Shown here: positions 37,284 to 46,522 of the stretch, piece by piece
Layout: the number at the start of each line of letters is the position of its first letter
Numbering within the stretch: the first letter of the stretch is position 1
Assembly: GCA_019752295.1 (NCBI GenBank)
Contig: JAIEMK010000002.1
Coordinates: 1-64,000, forward strand
DNA: 64,000 nt
Direction of reading: 5' to 3'
From: Chitinophagaceae bacterium
GTDB lineage: Bacteria > Bacteroidota > Bacteroidia > Chitinophagales > Chitinophagaceae
Translations under genes and position numbers: made by a program
The notes under the pieces: generated by a model
Seen by the model: the letters and a program-made list of their open reading frames with translations, nothing else
Told to the model about the DNA's origin: nothing
The model's database searches: none

Positions 37284-38023
37284 AGTCTGGAAAGTTTTTC
37301 TAAAAACAATTCTATTCCTTTTCTTTTCTCATCGGTTAGTGCATAACTGATATTTTCAGTATAATATTTCCGCAGGTCATATACGGGGTAATCCTGACCT
37401 GCTACTACTTCCTCAATATGTTTAATGCCATATGCGTTTGCCCTGTTGAAAGCATCTTTAAAATCTTCTCCGAGGTCCTTATTCGAAACCCAGGCGGCAA
37501 ATACAAAAGGAAGTCCGGTAAATGCTATCCATGCAGTAGCAAGATCGTATTGAAATGCAGAAATATTTCTTTGCTCCAGAGCCCTATCTCCAATAACAAT
37601 GCCGGCAACCGATCCCTTGATATTTGATCTAAAATCTTCAGATGCATCCTGAAGTATCACCTCTTTTTTCCAATATTCTTTCAAGAGAATTTTTGCCAGA
37701 TTAACAGAAGTTTTGCTTTGATAATCCAGTAAGACGGTGGTAATTTTCTCCATCGGCACTTCGCTAAACAAAGCCACAGAAGCAACTTCTCCAATTGCCC
37801 CTATACAGAAATCAGTAATGATATACGATTCTTTCAGCTTTGGAATCACAGCTACCGGCACCAGTCCCAAATCAATATCATCGTTTAATAGCATTGTGGC
37901 TATCTTGGAGGGGTATTCCTCAATGAGATCGATCCTTTCCATCAAGCCCGAACGTCTAATTCCGTACAATAATGGCTTAGTATTTAAATAACTTACTGCT
38001 CCAACGCGTATCTTCTTGTTCAA
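37280..38023 (-). CDS. mqnA: Chorismate dehydratase (futalosine pathway)
   Basis: This protein of about 247 aa begins KIRVGAVSYLNTKPLLYG, the hallmark of MqnA, which converts chorismate to 3-enolpyruvyl-benzoate, the first step of the futalosine route to menaquinone. GLVPVAVIPKL and GIVIGDRAL are further family segments. The frame extends to 38104, but that part has no family similarity and would run through the purB promoter. TTG at 38023 is the best start. The gene is divergent from purB, and its substrate is the product of aroC located 2 kb away. Confidence 0.88.
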   Translation of the reverse strand: MNKKIRVGAVSYLNTKPLLYGIRRSGLMERIDLIEEYPSKIATMLLNDDIDLGLVPVAVIPKLKESYIITDFCIGAIGEVASVALFSEVPMEKITTVLLDYQSKTSVNLAKILLKEYWKKEVILQDASEDFRSNIKGSVAGIVIGDRALEQRNISAFQYDLATAWIAFTGLPFVFAAWVSNKDLGEDFKDAFNRANAYGIKHIEEVVAGQDYPVYDLRKYYTENISYALTDEKRKGIELFLEKLSRL

Positions 38024-38029
38024 TTGGGT

Positions 38030-38037
38030 TAAATTTG
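38030..38037 (+). promoter_or_regulatory. -7 promoter box of purB
   Basis: TAAATTTG matches TAnnTTTG and lies 41 bp before the purB ATG. No good -33 box is seen. It supports the purB start at 38079 rather than 38016. Confidence 0.5.
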
Positions 38038-38078
38038 CATTGCAAAGAAACGCAATAAACCATTTACAACAAACATTC

Positions 38079-39425
38079 ATGGAACTGAACAACCTTACAG
38101 CCATTTCCCCAATCGACGGTCGATATCGTAAACAGGTAAATCATCTGGACGAATACTTTTCTGAATATGCACTGATTAAATACCGGGTTTTGGTTGAGAT
38201 CGAATATTTTTTCTTTCTTGCCGACAAAAGATTTTTCAAGCTTCCAATCAAGGCCCGGGCCGGCCTCAAAAAAATTGCTGACGATTTTAGTGTTGCCGAT
38301 GCACAACAAATCAAACAAATTGAATCGGTTACCAATCATGATGTAAAGGCGGTAGAATACTTTTTAAAAGAACAACTCGATAAATTAAATATTAGCAACC
38401 TGAAAGAGTGGATACACTTTGGATTAACCTCGCAGGATATCAATAACACTTCTATTCCACTGAGTTGGAAGCATTGTATGGAATTTGACTACTTGCCCAA
38501 TATCATCAATCTCAAAAATCATTTACAAAAGCTTGCTCGCGACTGGAAGGATATTTCTTTATTAGCAAGAACACATGGTCAAACTGCATCCCCTACCCGA
38601 CTCGGGAAAGAGATTATGGTTTTTGTTGAACGAATAAATAATCAGGTGGCTACTTTTTCCTATATTCCTTATGCTGCTAAATTCGGTGGTGCTACAGGTA
38701 ACTTTAATGCACACCATATTGCATTCCCAAAAAAGAACTGGGTTTTATTGGGAAATGAATTTGTGGAAACAAGACTTGGCTTACAAAGAATGCAATTCAC
38801 TACTCAAATAGAACACTATGATAGCCTAGCTGCGCACTTCGACAGTTTAAAGCGTATCAATACTATTTTGATCGACTTGTGTAGAGATATCTGGACCTAT
38901 ATTAGTATGGATTATTTTAAACAAAAAACCAAAGCTGGAGAAGTGGGTTCTTCTGCTATGCCACATAAAGTAAACCCAATTGATTTTGAGAATGCCGAAG
39001 GCAATTTGGGTGTTGCAAATGCGCTGCTGGAGCACTTTTCAGCAAAACTCCCCATTAGTAGGTTACAGCGCGATTTGACTGACTCTACTGTACTGCGCAA
39101 TATTGGAGTACCTGTAGCACATATTAGCATCGCACTCAAGTCGCTAGAAAAAGGTTTGAACAAATTAGTGTTGAATGAAGCAAAATTAAAAGAAGACCTC
39201 GATAATAACTGGGCGGTTGTTGCAGAAGCGATTCAAACAATTCTTCGTCGTGAAAATTATCCAAATCCTTACGAAGCTTTAAAAGACCTTACCAGAGGAA
39301 ATCATAAAATCGACAAGCAGTCAATGCACAATTTCATTTCAGGCCTTAAAATCTCTGCAGCATTAAAGAAAGAATTGAAAGCAATTGAGCCGGCGAATTA
39401 TGTTGGGGTGAATCCGATTTTTTAA
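38079..39425 (+). CDS. purB: Adenylosuccinate lyase
   Basis: This 448-aa enzyme of the fumarase/aspartase superfamily acts twice in purine synthesis (SAICAR and adenylosuccinate cleavage). N-terminal LTAISPIDGRYRKQV is typical for PurB. The superfamily signature GSSAMPHKVNPIDFENAEGN is present near residue 288, and ARTHGQTASPTRLGKE holds a conserved His. ATG at 38079 gives the normal N-terminus. The gene is monocistronic by position. Confidence 0.96.
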   Translation: MELNNLTAISPIDGRYRKQVNHLDEYFSEYALIKYRVLVEIEYFFFLADKRFFKLPIKARAGLKKIADDFSVADAQQIKQIESVTNHDVKAVEYFLKEQLDKLNISNLKEWIHFGLTSQDINNTSIPLSWKHCMEFDYLPNIINLKNHLQKLARDWKDISLLARTHGQTASPTRLGKEIMVFVERINNQVATFSYIPYAAKFGGATGNFNAHHIAFPKKNWVLLGNEFVETRLGLQRMQFTTQIEHYDSLAAHFDSLKRINTILIDLCRDIWTYISMDYFKQKTKAGEVGSSAMPHKVNPIDFENAEGNLGVANALLEHFSAKLPISRLQRDLTDSTVLRNIGVPVAHISIALKSLEKGLNKLVLNEAKLKEDLDNNWAVVAEAIQTILRRENYPNPYEALKDLTRGNHKIDKQSMHNFISGLKISAALKKELKAIEPANYVGVNPIF

Positions 39426-39428
39426 AGG

Positions 39429-39725
39429 TTATTTGTATTTTTCGATCTTTTCGTCTCCGGTCATATCGCCATTACAACGGATTTGAATTTGCAGATTGGT
39501 AATCCATTCTGCGCAGCCTTTGCTATACAGAAATTCATTCACCTGATTAACTACATCCATCACTTCAGAATAAGTTCCTTCCAACACAGTTGCAAAAGGT
39601 CCTATCTCGTGCCTGATGCCTGATTGTTGAATGATTTCAATAGCGTCATCTACCCATTCGTAGGGATGTTTATCCTGAGCAAGTGGAAGAAGTTGAATGC
39701 TTGCATTAATCAGGTATTGATGCAT
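39429..39725 (-). CDS. Thiamine-binding/MTH1187 family protein
   Basis: This 98-aa protein belongs to the small YqgV/MTH1187 family (PF01910), seen in the pattern ASIQLLPLA, EIIQQSGIRHEIGPFATVLEG and V-x-x-F-L-Y-S-KGC. Some members bind thiamine or its pyrimidine part in the cytoplasm. It lies 5 bp after the DUF952-like gene at the end of the minus-strand run that begins with the aromatic genes. Confidence 0.8.
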   Translation of the reverse strand: MHQYLINASIQLLPLAQDKHPYEWVDDAIEIIQQSGIRHEIGPFATVLEGTYSEVMDVVNQVNEFLYSKGCAEWITNLQIQIRCNGDMTGDEKIEKYK

Positions 39726-39730
39726 GATGA

Positions 39731-40036
39731 TTAGATTTTAGTTACTTCAACAATGGCGTCTAAATTAATAGCCCCATGAATATGTGGAAATACTTCGTTG
39801 ATCGATCCAGCTAGTTCAAAAATTAGAGGGCGTTCTACTTTGTCTTTTTGAATCTTCAGTTTCAAAAGATCTTTTTGTCCTTTATAATATCGCTCCAGTA
39901 CTCCCGGTATTTGTGCGTCGGTGCTGCAATGTATAAATCCTTCGGTAACGAGTGAGTCAGTTTCAAACTGCCCTTTAGTTTGTGCCTCAGCCCATTTTTG
40001 AGGTGAGGTAACATGATATACAAAATCCGATTCCAT
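39731..40036 (-). CDS. DUF952 family protein
   Basis: This 101-aa protein shows the DUF952 pattern: YHVTSPQKWAEA at the start, EGFIHCSTDAQI, and FPHIHGAINLDAIVEV at the end. The biochemical role is unknown; the fold is related to ADP-ribosyl-binding proteins. The frame is open up to 40096 and overlaps aroC, but ATG at 40036 fits the family start. Confidence 0.8.
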   Translation of the reverse strand: MESDFVYHVTSPQKWAEAQTKGQFETDSLVTEGFIHCSTDAQIPGVLERYYKGQKDLLKLKIQKDKVERPLIFELAGSINEVFPHIHGAINLDAIVEVTKI

Positions 40037-40067
40037 TTTTAATTTTTTAATTTGTCGTTTTGATTTC

Positions 40068-41084
40068 TTACAGCACCCGATTGATTTTCTGATCAATCAA
40101 CATCAGGTCTGTTAAAACCATTGCCGTAACTGCTTCTAGAATTACGGGAACACGTAAAGCTATGCATAAATCGTGTCTGCCCTTCACAGTAAATGCTTCC
40201 ACTTCATTGGTTTCCCAATTCCATGTTTGTTGTTCCTTGGGTGTAGAGGAGGTTGGCTTTATGGCGATACGATAAACCAGTTCATTGCCGTTAGTGTACC
40301 CACCAACAATTCCTCCGGCGTGATTCGTAGTTGTTTTTCCATTCGCACCTTCAATTGCATCGTTATGATCTACTCCAAACATTTTTGCAGCAGCAAAACC
40401 AGTTCCAAATTCAATACCCCGAACAGCAGGTATTGCAAATACAGCATGGCTGATCAGCGATTCAACAGAATCAAAAAAATGCTCGCCTAATCCAACAGGC
40501 AAGCCGGTTACCCGGCATTCAACAATTCCTCCAATACTATCTTTTGCTTCAATGGCTTTGTCCAATCCCTTTTCCAGATCTTTTTCTCCTCCAATTTCGA
40601 GAATGGTTGATTGAATATCAATTTCATCAGCACCAATTTCATGATAGGTCTTTAGAAGTTTTTTGGCAATTACTCCTGCAGCAACCAGTGCAACAGTTAA
40701 CCTGCCGCTAAAGTGTCCGCCTCCTCTAAAATCTTCATACCCTCCAAATTTAGCATGTGCCGTAAAGTCGGCATGACCAGGTCGGGGAACAGCTCTTAAT
40801 TTTTCGTAGTCGCCGCTTCTGGTATTATTGTTTTCAAAAAGTATCGTGATCGGTGCGCCAGTAGTTACCCCATTAAACAAACCACTTTTAAAAATCGGGA
40901 GGTCGTCTTCTTTACGGGGAGTGGTTCCTTTTTGAGAGCCTCCTTGTCTGCGCTTGATGTCTTCCATAAAATCATCAAGCGATATTGGCAATCCGGCAGG
41001 ACATCCATCAATATTTAATCCCACGCTTTCGCCATGCGATTCGCCAAAAATATGTATACGGAATATGCGTCCAAAACTATTCAA
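40068..41084 (-). CDS. aroC: Chorismate synthase
   Basis: This 338-aa enzyme makes chorismate from EPSP using reduced FMN. Signature segments are FGESHGESVG, RRQGGSQKGTTPRKEDD, RPGHADFTAHAKFGGYEDFRGGGHFSGR and GRHDLCIALRVPVI. It is slightly shorter than typical 360-aa members, but all catalytic motifs are present. It lies 18 bp after aroA in the same direction, in the order aroF-aroB-aroA-aroC. Confidence 0.96.
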   Translation of the reverse strand: MNSFGRIFRIHIFGESHGESVGLNIDGCPAGLPISLDDFMEDIKRRQGGSQKGTTPRKEDDLPIFKSGLFNGVTTGAPITILFENNNTRSGDYEKLRAVPRPGHADFTAHAKFGGYEDFRGGGHFSGRLTVALVAAGVIAKKLLKTYHEIGADEIDIQSTILEIGGEKDLEKGLDKAIEAKDSIGGIVECRVTGLPVGLGEHFFDSVESLISHAVFAIPAVRGIEFGTGFAAAKMFGVDHNDAIEGANGKTTTNHAGGIVGGYTNGNELVYRIAIKPTSSTPKEQQTWNWETNEVEAFTVKGRHDLCIALRVPVILEAVTAMVLTDLMLIDQKINRVL

Positions 41085-41102
41085 AACAATAATTTTTAAG
41101 TG

Positions 41103-42377
41103 TTATTGAATTTTTATTCTTGCTCCAAGAAACTCCAAATGTTCATAAAAATTGGGGTACGATTTATTGATTGCTTCTGCCTCTTCAATCAACACTTTAC
41201 CATCAGCTTTTAATGCAGCCACCGCACAAGCCATTGCAATTCTGTGATCATGCCTTGAATGAACTTTAGCAGCTTTGATTCCCGAACCTCCTTTAATCAA
41301 CATCAGATCTTCCTGCAACACAATTTCAATACCCAATTTACCAAACTCATCCTGTAAAGTCAAGGCCCGGTTACTTTCTTTATGTGTTAATCTTTTTACT
41401 CCCTCAATTACAGTTGTTCCCTCACAGAACGAGGCCAACGCAACTAGTGGCGGAAATAGGTCGGGGCAATCTGTTGCATCAAAGTGAAAAGCTTTCAAAG
41501 GCATCGGCCCGATTTCAATTTGTTCTGGTTGAATTGAGATTCTGCAACCACAATCCATTAGTGCCCGTAAAACTGCTTTATCAGCCTGTGTTGAAAAAAC
41601 GTCTAATCCCTTCACAATAATATCTCCTGCAATGGCACCTGCTACTAATAAAAATGCAGCTCCGCTCCAATCTCCTTCAACAGTATAAGCTATTTGTTTT
41701 TCTGCAACAGGAAAGGCATTTATGTTGAAATGGAATTGTTCATGATTTTCGTGTGTTACATCCCAACCAAAATATTGCATCACCTGCAATGTCAGATCAA
41801 TATAGGGTTTACTCTTTAAATCTTTTACGGTAATAGTTACCCCATTCGCTCCTGCTGCGCCATATGCCATCAATAAACCAGTTAAAAACTGAGAGCTCAA
41901 AGAACCATCCACTTCAATATTTGCAGGTTGCAAAGGTCCTTGAATCTGTAAAGGGAGTTTGCCTTGGTTCGAATGAATTGCCACACCCAGTTTTGGTAGT
42001 ATTTCATCAAAAAAATCCATCGGCCTATTCAACAAACTTCCGCTTCCGGTAATGATAATGGCTTCATTACTTAAAGCAGTAATCGGCGTAAACATTCTGA
42101 TACCCAAACCACTTTCGCCACAATTAATTTCTTTGTGCTTGGGATAAATACCTTTTGAACTTATTCGTAAGGTATTGGCATCTATTTTTTCAACCGTTGC
42201 GCCCAGCTTTTGTATGGTATCCAGTGCCGCCAAATCATCATTACTTTTTCCGGGATTGGTGATGGTAGTAATGCCATTCGTTAGTAAAGCAGCAGCGCAT
42301 GCTCTTTGCATACTACTCTTACTGGCCGGTGCATATAATTCACCTGAAATAACAGAAGGTTCAATGGTTGCAATCAT
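41103..42377 (-). CDS. aroA: 3-phosphoshikimate 1-carboxyvinyltransferase (EPSP synthase)
   Basis: This 424-aa enzyme joins shikimate-3-phosphate and PEP. It shows SKSSMQRACAAALL (substrate Lys/Ser), NCGESGLGIRMFTP, GSLSSQFLTGLLMA, GDWSGAAFLLVAGA, ATDCPDLFPPLVALA and HDHRIAMACAVAALKA. The length is normal. It is 21 bp after aroB and 18 bp before aroC. Confidence 0.96.
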   Translation of the reverse strand: MIATIEPSVISGELYAPASKSSMQRACAAALLTNGITTITNPGKSNDDLAALDTIQKLGATVEKIDANTLRISSKGIYPKHKEINCGESGLGIRMFTPITALSNEAIIITGSGSLLNRPMDFFDEILPKLGVAIHSNQGKLPLQIQGPLQPANIEVDGSLSSQFLTGLLMAYGAAGANGVTITVKDLKSKPYIDLTLQVMQYFGWDVTHENHEQFHFNINAFPVAEKQIAYTVEGDWSGAAFLLVAGAIAGDIIVKGLDVFSTQADKAVLRALMDCGCRISIQPEQIEIGPMPLKAFHFDATDCPDLFPPLVALASFCEGTTVIEGVKRLTHKESNRALTLQDEFGKLGIEIVLQEDLMLIKGGSGIKAAKVHSRHDHRIAMACAVAALKADGKVLIEEAEAINKSYPNFYEHLEFLGARIKIQ

Positions 42378-42398
42378 ACTATCAAATCCTGTGGGAAA

Positions 42399-43418
42399 TT
42401 AAAACTGTTTTAAAATGGTTTCCAGTTCCAGAAAACTAAGTGGTTGTATAACCCCCTTACCAATTTTCTGTAACAGAATATAATTAATGCCCTGAGCATT
42501 TTTTTTCTTATCCATTTGCAAAGTTTTGAAAGCCTTCTTTTTATCAAAATCTGCGAAAGTAGGAAGTCCGTATTTTGCCAATAAAGCTATTACGGATTCG
42601 GCACCTGTAAAGCCTTTGATCTGGGCCGACATCATCGCAGCATAAGTCATTCCAATACTGATTGCCTGACCATGACTTAACTCGTACATATTCTCAATGG
42701 CATGGCCCAGTGTATGTCCAAAATTTAAGAGCTTTCGATCACCCTGTTCAAATTCATCATTTACAACTACTTTGGTTTTTATCAAAGCATTGCGTTGTAT
42801 GAGATTGGACAATAGTTTCGGATCTCTTTTAAAACCTGCCAGTGTATTTTGTTGCAGCAGTTCAAACATCGCAACATCTTTGATGCAAGCGTGTTTGATG
42901 ATCTCTGCAAAACCGTTCTGCCATTCTTCTTTTGGTAGTGTTTTTAAAAAACTATGATCGTATAAAAGAAATTGGGGTTGACGAATCAGCCCGACCATAT
43001 TTTTATATAATCCTACATCAATACCATTCTTTCCGCCTATCGAAGCATCCACCATCGCTAATACCGAAGTAGGTACAAATCCGCATTTGATACCGCGCAT
43101 ATAAATACCTGCCACATAACCGGTCATATCGGTAATTACACCACCACCAACGCCGATTAAAGTTGTTTTTCTATCAGCACCAAAAGCAATTAACTGGTCG
43201 ATTACCATATCAATCGTTTGCTGCACTTTATAAGCTTCTCCGGGCTTCAGAACAATTGTATTCCAGCCTTTAAATTTTCTTTTATGCTTATCGAAAATAT
43301 GTTCATCGGTTATCACTACACTCTGCTCTTTTGATACCAGCTTTTCGAGATGTGAAAAGTCTGCATCAAAATAATAATCAACCGAACTATTCGAAAATGT
43401 ATGAGTTCTTTTTCGCAT
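42399..43418 (-). CDS. aroB: 3-dehydroquinate synthase
   Basis: This 339-aa NAD- and metal-dependent enzyme carries out the second shikimate-pathway step. Typical segments are GVGGGVITDMTGYVAGIYMRGI, PTSVLAMVDASIGGKNGID, GFAEIIKHACI and LLNFGHTLGHAIE with metal-binding His. A 97-bp gap separates it from the DAHP synthase gene, and 21 bp from aroA. Confidence 0.95.
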   Translation of the reverse strand: MRKRTHTFSNSSVDYYFDADFSHLEKLVSKEQSVVITDEHIFDKHKRKFKGWNTIVLKPGEAYKVQQTIDMVIDQLIAFGADRKTTLIGVGGGVITDMTGYVAGIYMRGIKCGFVPTSVLAMVDASIGGKNGIDVGLYKNMVGLIRQPQFLLYDHSFLKTLPKEEWQNGFAEIIKHACIKDVAMFELLQQNTLAGFKRDPKLLSNLIQRNALIKTKVVVNDEFEQGDRKLLNFGHTLGHAIENMYELSHGQAISIGMTYAAMMSAQIKGFTGAESVIALLAKYGLPTFADFDKKKAFKTLQMDKKKNAQGINYILLQKIGKGVIQPLSFLELETILKQF

Positions 43419-43515
43419 GAAATATGATTTGTGATAGCGCGAATAAAGTATAAAAAATAAGAATTAGCAGATCTCCTTTCAAGCAATTAAATCCACTAAT
43501 TCTTTATTCAACAAA

Positions 43516-44601
43516 TTATGAATTCATAATTTTATTCTGATGAGTAATGCTCTCCATGTGCACTGCATCAAAATACTTGGTTACAAACTCCTTGCTCAAT
43601 CCTAATTTCTCTCCTTTTGCGAAAGCCCTTTCCAGAATTGAATTCCAGCGGTTTGTTTGAAGGATGGTGATGTTATTGTCTTTTTTATACTGACCAATCT
43701 TTTCAGCAACTTTCATACGCTGACTCAATATCTGCATCAATTCATCATCCAGATTATTAATCTGCTGACGCAATTTTTCGAGATTGGCATGATATTCTTC
43801 AGAAGCAACATCTTCTTTTCTCCATCTGATATTGCCGATCATTTCGCCCAAAACTTCTGGTGTGATTTGTTGTTTGGCATCGCTCCATGCATTATCTGGA
43901 TCAATATGACTTTCAATAATCAAACCATCAAAATCAAGATCAATAGCAGTTTGTGCAACATCCTGCAAATTGGTTCTGTTTCCACATATATGAGAAGGAT
44001 CGTTGATCATCATAACACCAGGGTAGCGGCGTTTCATTTCGATTGCCAGATGCCACATGGGCGCGTTACGATATTCAGTGTTTCCATAAGAGCTAAATCC
44101 ACGGTGGATTAAACCAACCGTTTTGATGCCAGCTTTTTGTACACGTTCCATTGCACCAATCCATAGTTCCAGATCAGGATTGATTGGATTCTTAATTAAA
44201 ACAGGAACATCTACGCCGCGCAAAGCATCTGCAACATCCTGCACACTAAACGGATTAACAGTTGTACGAGCTCCGATCCACAATACATCTACCCCAAAAT
44301 GCAATGCATCTTCTACTTGTTTTGCGGTAGCCACTTCCACAGCAACGGGCAAGCCTGAAACTTTCCTTGCTTGTTGCAACCATGGCAAACCTTTGGTACC
44401 AATGCCCTCAAAACTTCCGGGGCGTGTACGTGGTTTCCAGATACCTGCACGCAGGATATCAACTTTGCCTGTTGCGGCTAAACGTATAGCGGTATTAACT
44501 ACCTGCTCTTCGGTCTCGGCACTGCAAGGACCGGAAATAATCAATGGACGTTTCTGTAAAACTGTTTCCACTGATGTTGCTTTTTCAATTGGTTGCTCCA
44601 T
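43516..44601 (-). CDS. DAHP synthase fused to AroQ-type chorismate mutase
   Basis: This 361-aa bifunctional protein has an N-terminal DAHP synthase domain (about 1-260) with ISGPCSAETEEQV, RAGIWKPRTRPGSFEG, IGARTTVNPF and MINDPSHICGNR. A C-terminal chorismate mutase type II domain (about 270-361) has LRQQINNLDDELMQILSQRM and NRWNSILERA. The fusion joins the entry step of the shikimate pathway to the branch toward Phe and Tyr and is common in Bacteroidota. The mutase domain may act as an allosteric sensor of prephenate or aromatic amino acids. Upstream is a 92-bp gap to the helicase with a hairpin (ACCC-AGCTT arms) but no T-run. Confidence 0.94.
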   Translation of the reverse strand: MEQPIEKATSVETVLQKRPLIISGPCSAETEEQVVNTAIRLAATGKVDILRAGIWKPRTRPGSFEGIGTKGLPWLQQARKVSGLPVAVEVATAKQVEDALHFGVDVLWIGARTTVNPFSVQDVADALRGVDVPVLIKNPINPDLELWIGAMERVQKAGIKTVGLIHRGFSSYGNTEYRNAPMWHLAIEMKRRYPGVMMINDPSHICGNRTNLQDVAQTAIDLDFDGLIIESHIDPDNAWSDAKQQITPEVLGEMIGNIRWRKEDVASEEYHANLEKLRQQINNLDDELMQILSQRMKVAEKIGQYKKDNNITILQTNRWNSILERAFAKGEKLGLSKEFVTKYFDAVHMESITHQNKIMNS

Positions 44602-44693
44602 AAAATGAGACGCTTGTGTTTTTCTTTTCTTAGATGTAAGCCACCCAGCTTGAAAGCTTGGGTTAACATTTTTTATTTTTGCCTTTTGATTTT

Positions 44694-46445
44694 TTATTCT
44701 CCTCTTCTTGGACGACGTGAACGATCACTAGAGAATCCAGCAGGGCCCCCACTATCCGCATCGTTCATCCTGATTCTCCTGCCCTTATAATTCTTACCAT
44801 CTAAAGCACGAATCATTTGTTGTGCTGCAGTTTTATCGATCTCCACCCAACTATTCATGTCCTTCATATCGATCTTACCCAATACTTCTTTTTTCAGGTC
44901 GCTCATGTCCAGAATAAATTGTAGGAAGCTGGCTTTAAAAAACCCATCCTTGGTACCGAGGTTAACAAACAAACGACTATAACCGCTTCCACCTCTGGTA
45001 TATTCCGATCTGGAATCACCACGACCGGCATCATGTGTACGATCTTCTCTTCTGCGTCCCATTTCAGGCATTCTGTCTTCTCTTCTACCACGTTCGCTAC
45101 GATCAGCACGATCTCTTTCACGAACATTTAGGTCTTCTGCATTTTCGTAGTATTTTAGAAAGCGATCGAACTCCATTGCAGCTACACGTTTCAAAACATC
45201 TTCCTTACTCACATCAGCAAATTTTTCGGCCAACATTGGAACATAAGTTTCGTAGTCGCCATGACTGATATCGGCAGAAAACAATTTGTCCATCACAGCA
45301 AAAAACTGTTTTCTACAAACATCTTTTCCTGTAGGAATATCCATTTTATGAAACTGCGAATTATTGATACGTTCAATTTGTTTGAACTTGTACATCTCTT
45401 TCGCGTGAACGATTGAAATACAAATTCCCTGTAAGCCTGCACGTCCTGTACGGCCACTGCGATGGGTATAGATCTCAACGTCGTCGGGTAATTCAAAATT
45501 GATAACGTGTGTAATACCCTGTACGTCAATACCACGGGCTGCTACGTCGGTAGCTATCAATAACTGCAGGCTCTTGTCGCGAAACTGACCCATTACTTTG
45601 TCGCGCTGTGCTTGCGTAAGATCTCCATGCAGCGCATCAATATCATAACCTTCACGAGTTAAGCGCTCAGAAATTTCCTGTGCATCTAATTTAGTACGCG
45701 TAAAGATGATACCATAAATGCCCGGATTGAAATCGATGATTCGCTTCAAAGTTTCATATCGGTGTTGTGCAGTGGTAACATAATATTGGTGATCAATATT
45801 TTTGTTAGCAGTGTTTACTTTACCCACAGTTACTTCTTTGGGATCCTTCATGTACTTCTTACTCACTTTGCGAATTTCCGATGGCATGGTAGCACTGAAT
45901 AACCAGGTGCTTTCACGCTTCGGCGTATTCTTTAAAATGAATTCGATATCTTCCTGAAATCCCATGTTCAGCATCTCATCAGCTTCATCTAAAACAACAT
46001 ACTTAATTTGTTCAAGATTGATCGCTTTTCTTTCGATCAAATCAATTAATCTTCCGGGTGTTGCAACAACAATTTGAACGCCTCTTTTCAAGTCACGAAT
46101 CTGTAACCCTATAGATGCTCCTCCATAAACTGCAACAACCGAAATGCCGGTCATATATTTTTTAAAGAGCTCTATTTCTTTTACAATCTGCATGCAAAGT
46201 TCTCTCGTAGGGCATACTACTAATGCCTGAGGATATCTTGCTGCTGCGTCGATAATATGCAACAATGGTAATCCAAATGCTGCTGTTTTTCCCGTACCCG
46301 TTTGCGCCAAACCAATAAAATCCTGTGTGCCGCTTAGCAAAATGGGTATTGCTTGTTCCTGTATTGCGGTTGGGTTCACATACCCCAACTCATCGGTTGC
46401 CTGAATCAATCTTGCATCAATTCCCAACCCTTCAAATGTCATCAT
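44694..46445 (-). CDS. DEAD-box RNA helicase with DbpA-type RNA-binding domain
   Basis: This 583-aa helicase has the Q-motif region, motif I AQTGTGKTAAFG, PTRELC, DEAD (VVLDEADEMLNMGF), SAT (FSATMPS) and motif VI HRSGRTGRAG. After about residue 380 comes a low-complexity Arg/Asp/Glu-rich linker, then a DbpA-like domain (SRLFVNLGTKDGF to GKNYKGRRIRM) and a basic tail. It unwinds structured RNA, probably in ribosome assembly or cold adaptation. It lies between tyrA and the DAHP synthase gene on the same strand but has its own -7 box, so it may be transcribed separately. Confidence 0.93.
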   Translation of the reverse strand: MMTFEGLGIDARLIQATDELGYVNPTAIQEQAIPILLSGTQDFIGLAQTGTGKTAAFGLPLLHIIDAAARYPQALVVCPTRELCMQIVKEIELFKKYMTGISVVAVYGGASIGLQIRDLKRGVQIVVATPGRLIDLIERKAINLEQIKYVVLDEADEMLNMGFQEDIEFILKNTPKRESTWLFSATMPSEIRKVSKKYMKDPKEVTVGKVNTANKNIDHQYYVTTAQHRYETLKRIIDFNPGIYGIIFTRTKLDAQEISERLTREGYDIDALHGDLTQAQRDKVMGQFRDKSLQLLIATDVAARGIDVQGITHVINFELPDDVEIYTHRSGRTGRAGLQGICISIVHAKEMYKFKQIERINNSQFHKMDIPTGKDVCRKQFFAVMDKLFSADISHGDYETYVPMLAEKFADVSKEDVLKRVAAMEFDRFLKYYENAEDLNVRERDRADRSERGRREDRMPEMGRRREDRTHDAGRGDSRSEYTRGGSGYSRLFVNLGTKDGFFKASFLQFILDMSDLKKEVLGKIDMKDMNSWVEIDKTAAQQMIRALDGKNYKGRRIRMNDADSGGPAGFSSDRSRRPRRGE

Positions 46446-46463
46446 GTATTAAAAAATTTGCGG

Positions 46464-46471
46464 CAAAGGTA
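46464..46471 (-). promoter_or_regulatory. -7 promoter box of the DEAD-box helicase
   Basis: On the minus strand TACCTTTG matches TAnnTTTG and lies 18 bp before the helicase ATG. The -33 position shows no TTTG. Confidence 0.5.
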
Positions 46472-46522
46472 CTTTTTATATAGGGCTTTGCCTGTTTTTT
46501 GTTTATAGAGGCCTATTCTAGG

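Noticed and set aside
38024-38104. Longer mqnA start and, on the other strand, the purB start at 38016
   Set aside because: Both would overlap the divergent promoter region; the conserved N-termini begin at 38023 (minus strand) and 38079 (plus strand).
43657-44608. Plus-strand open frames of 151 and 161 codons opposite the DAHP synthase/chorismate mutase gene
   Set aside because: The minus-strand gene has all expected motifs; the antisense frames show no family pattern.
44602-44693. Second attenuator ahead of the DAHP synthase/chorismate mutase gene
   Set aside because: A hairpin exists, but no T-run follows, and the short frame there has no aromatic run and overlaps the gene start.
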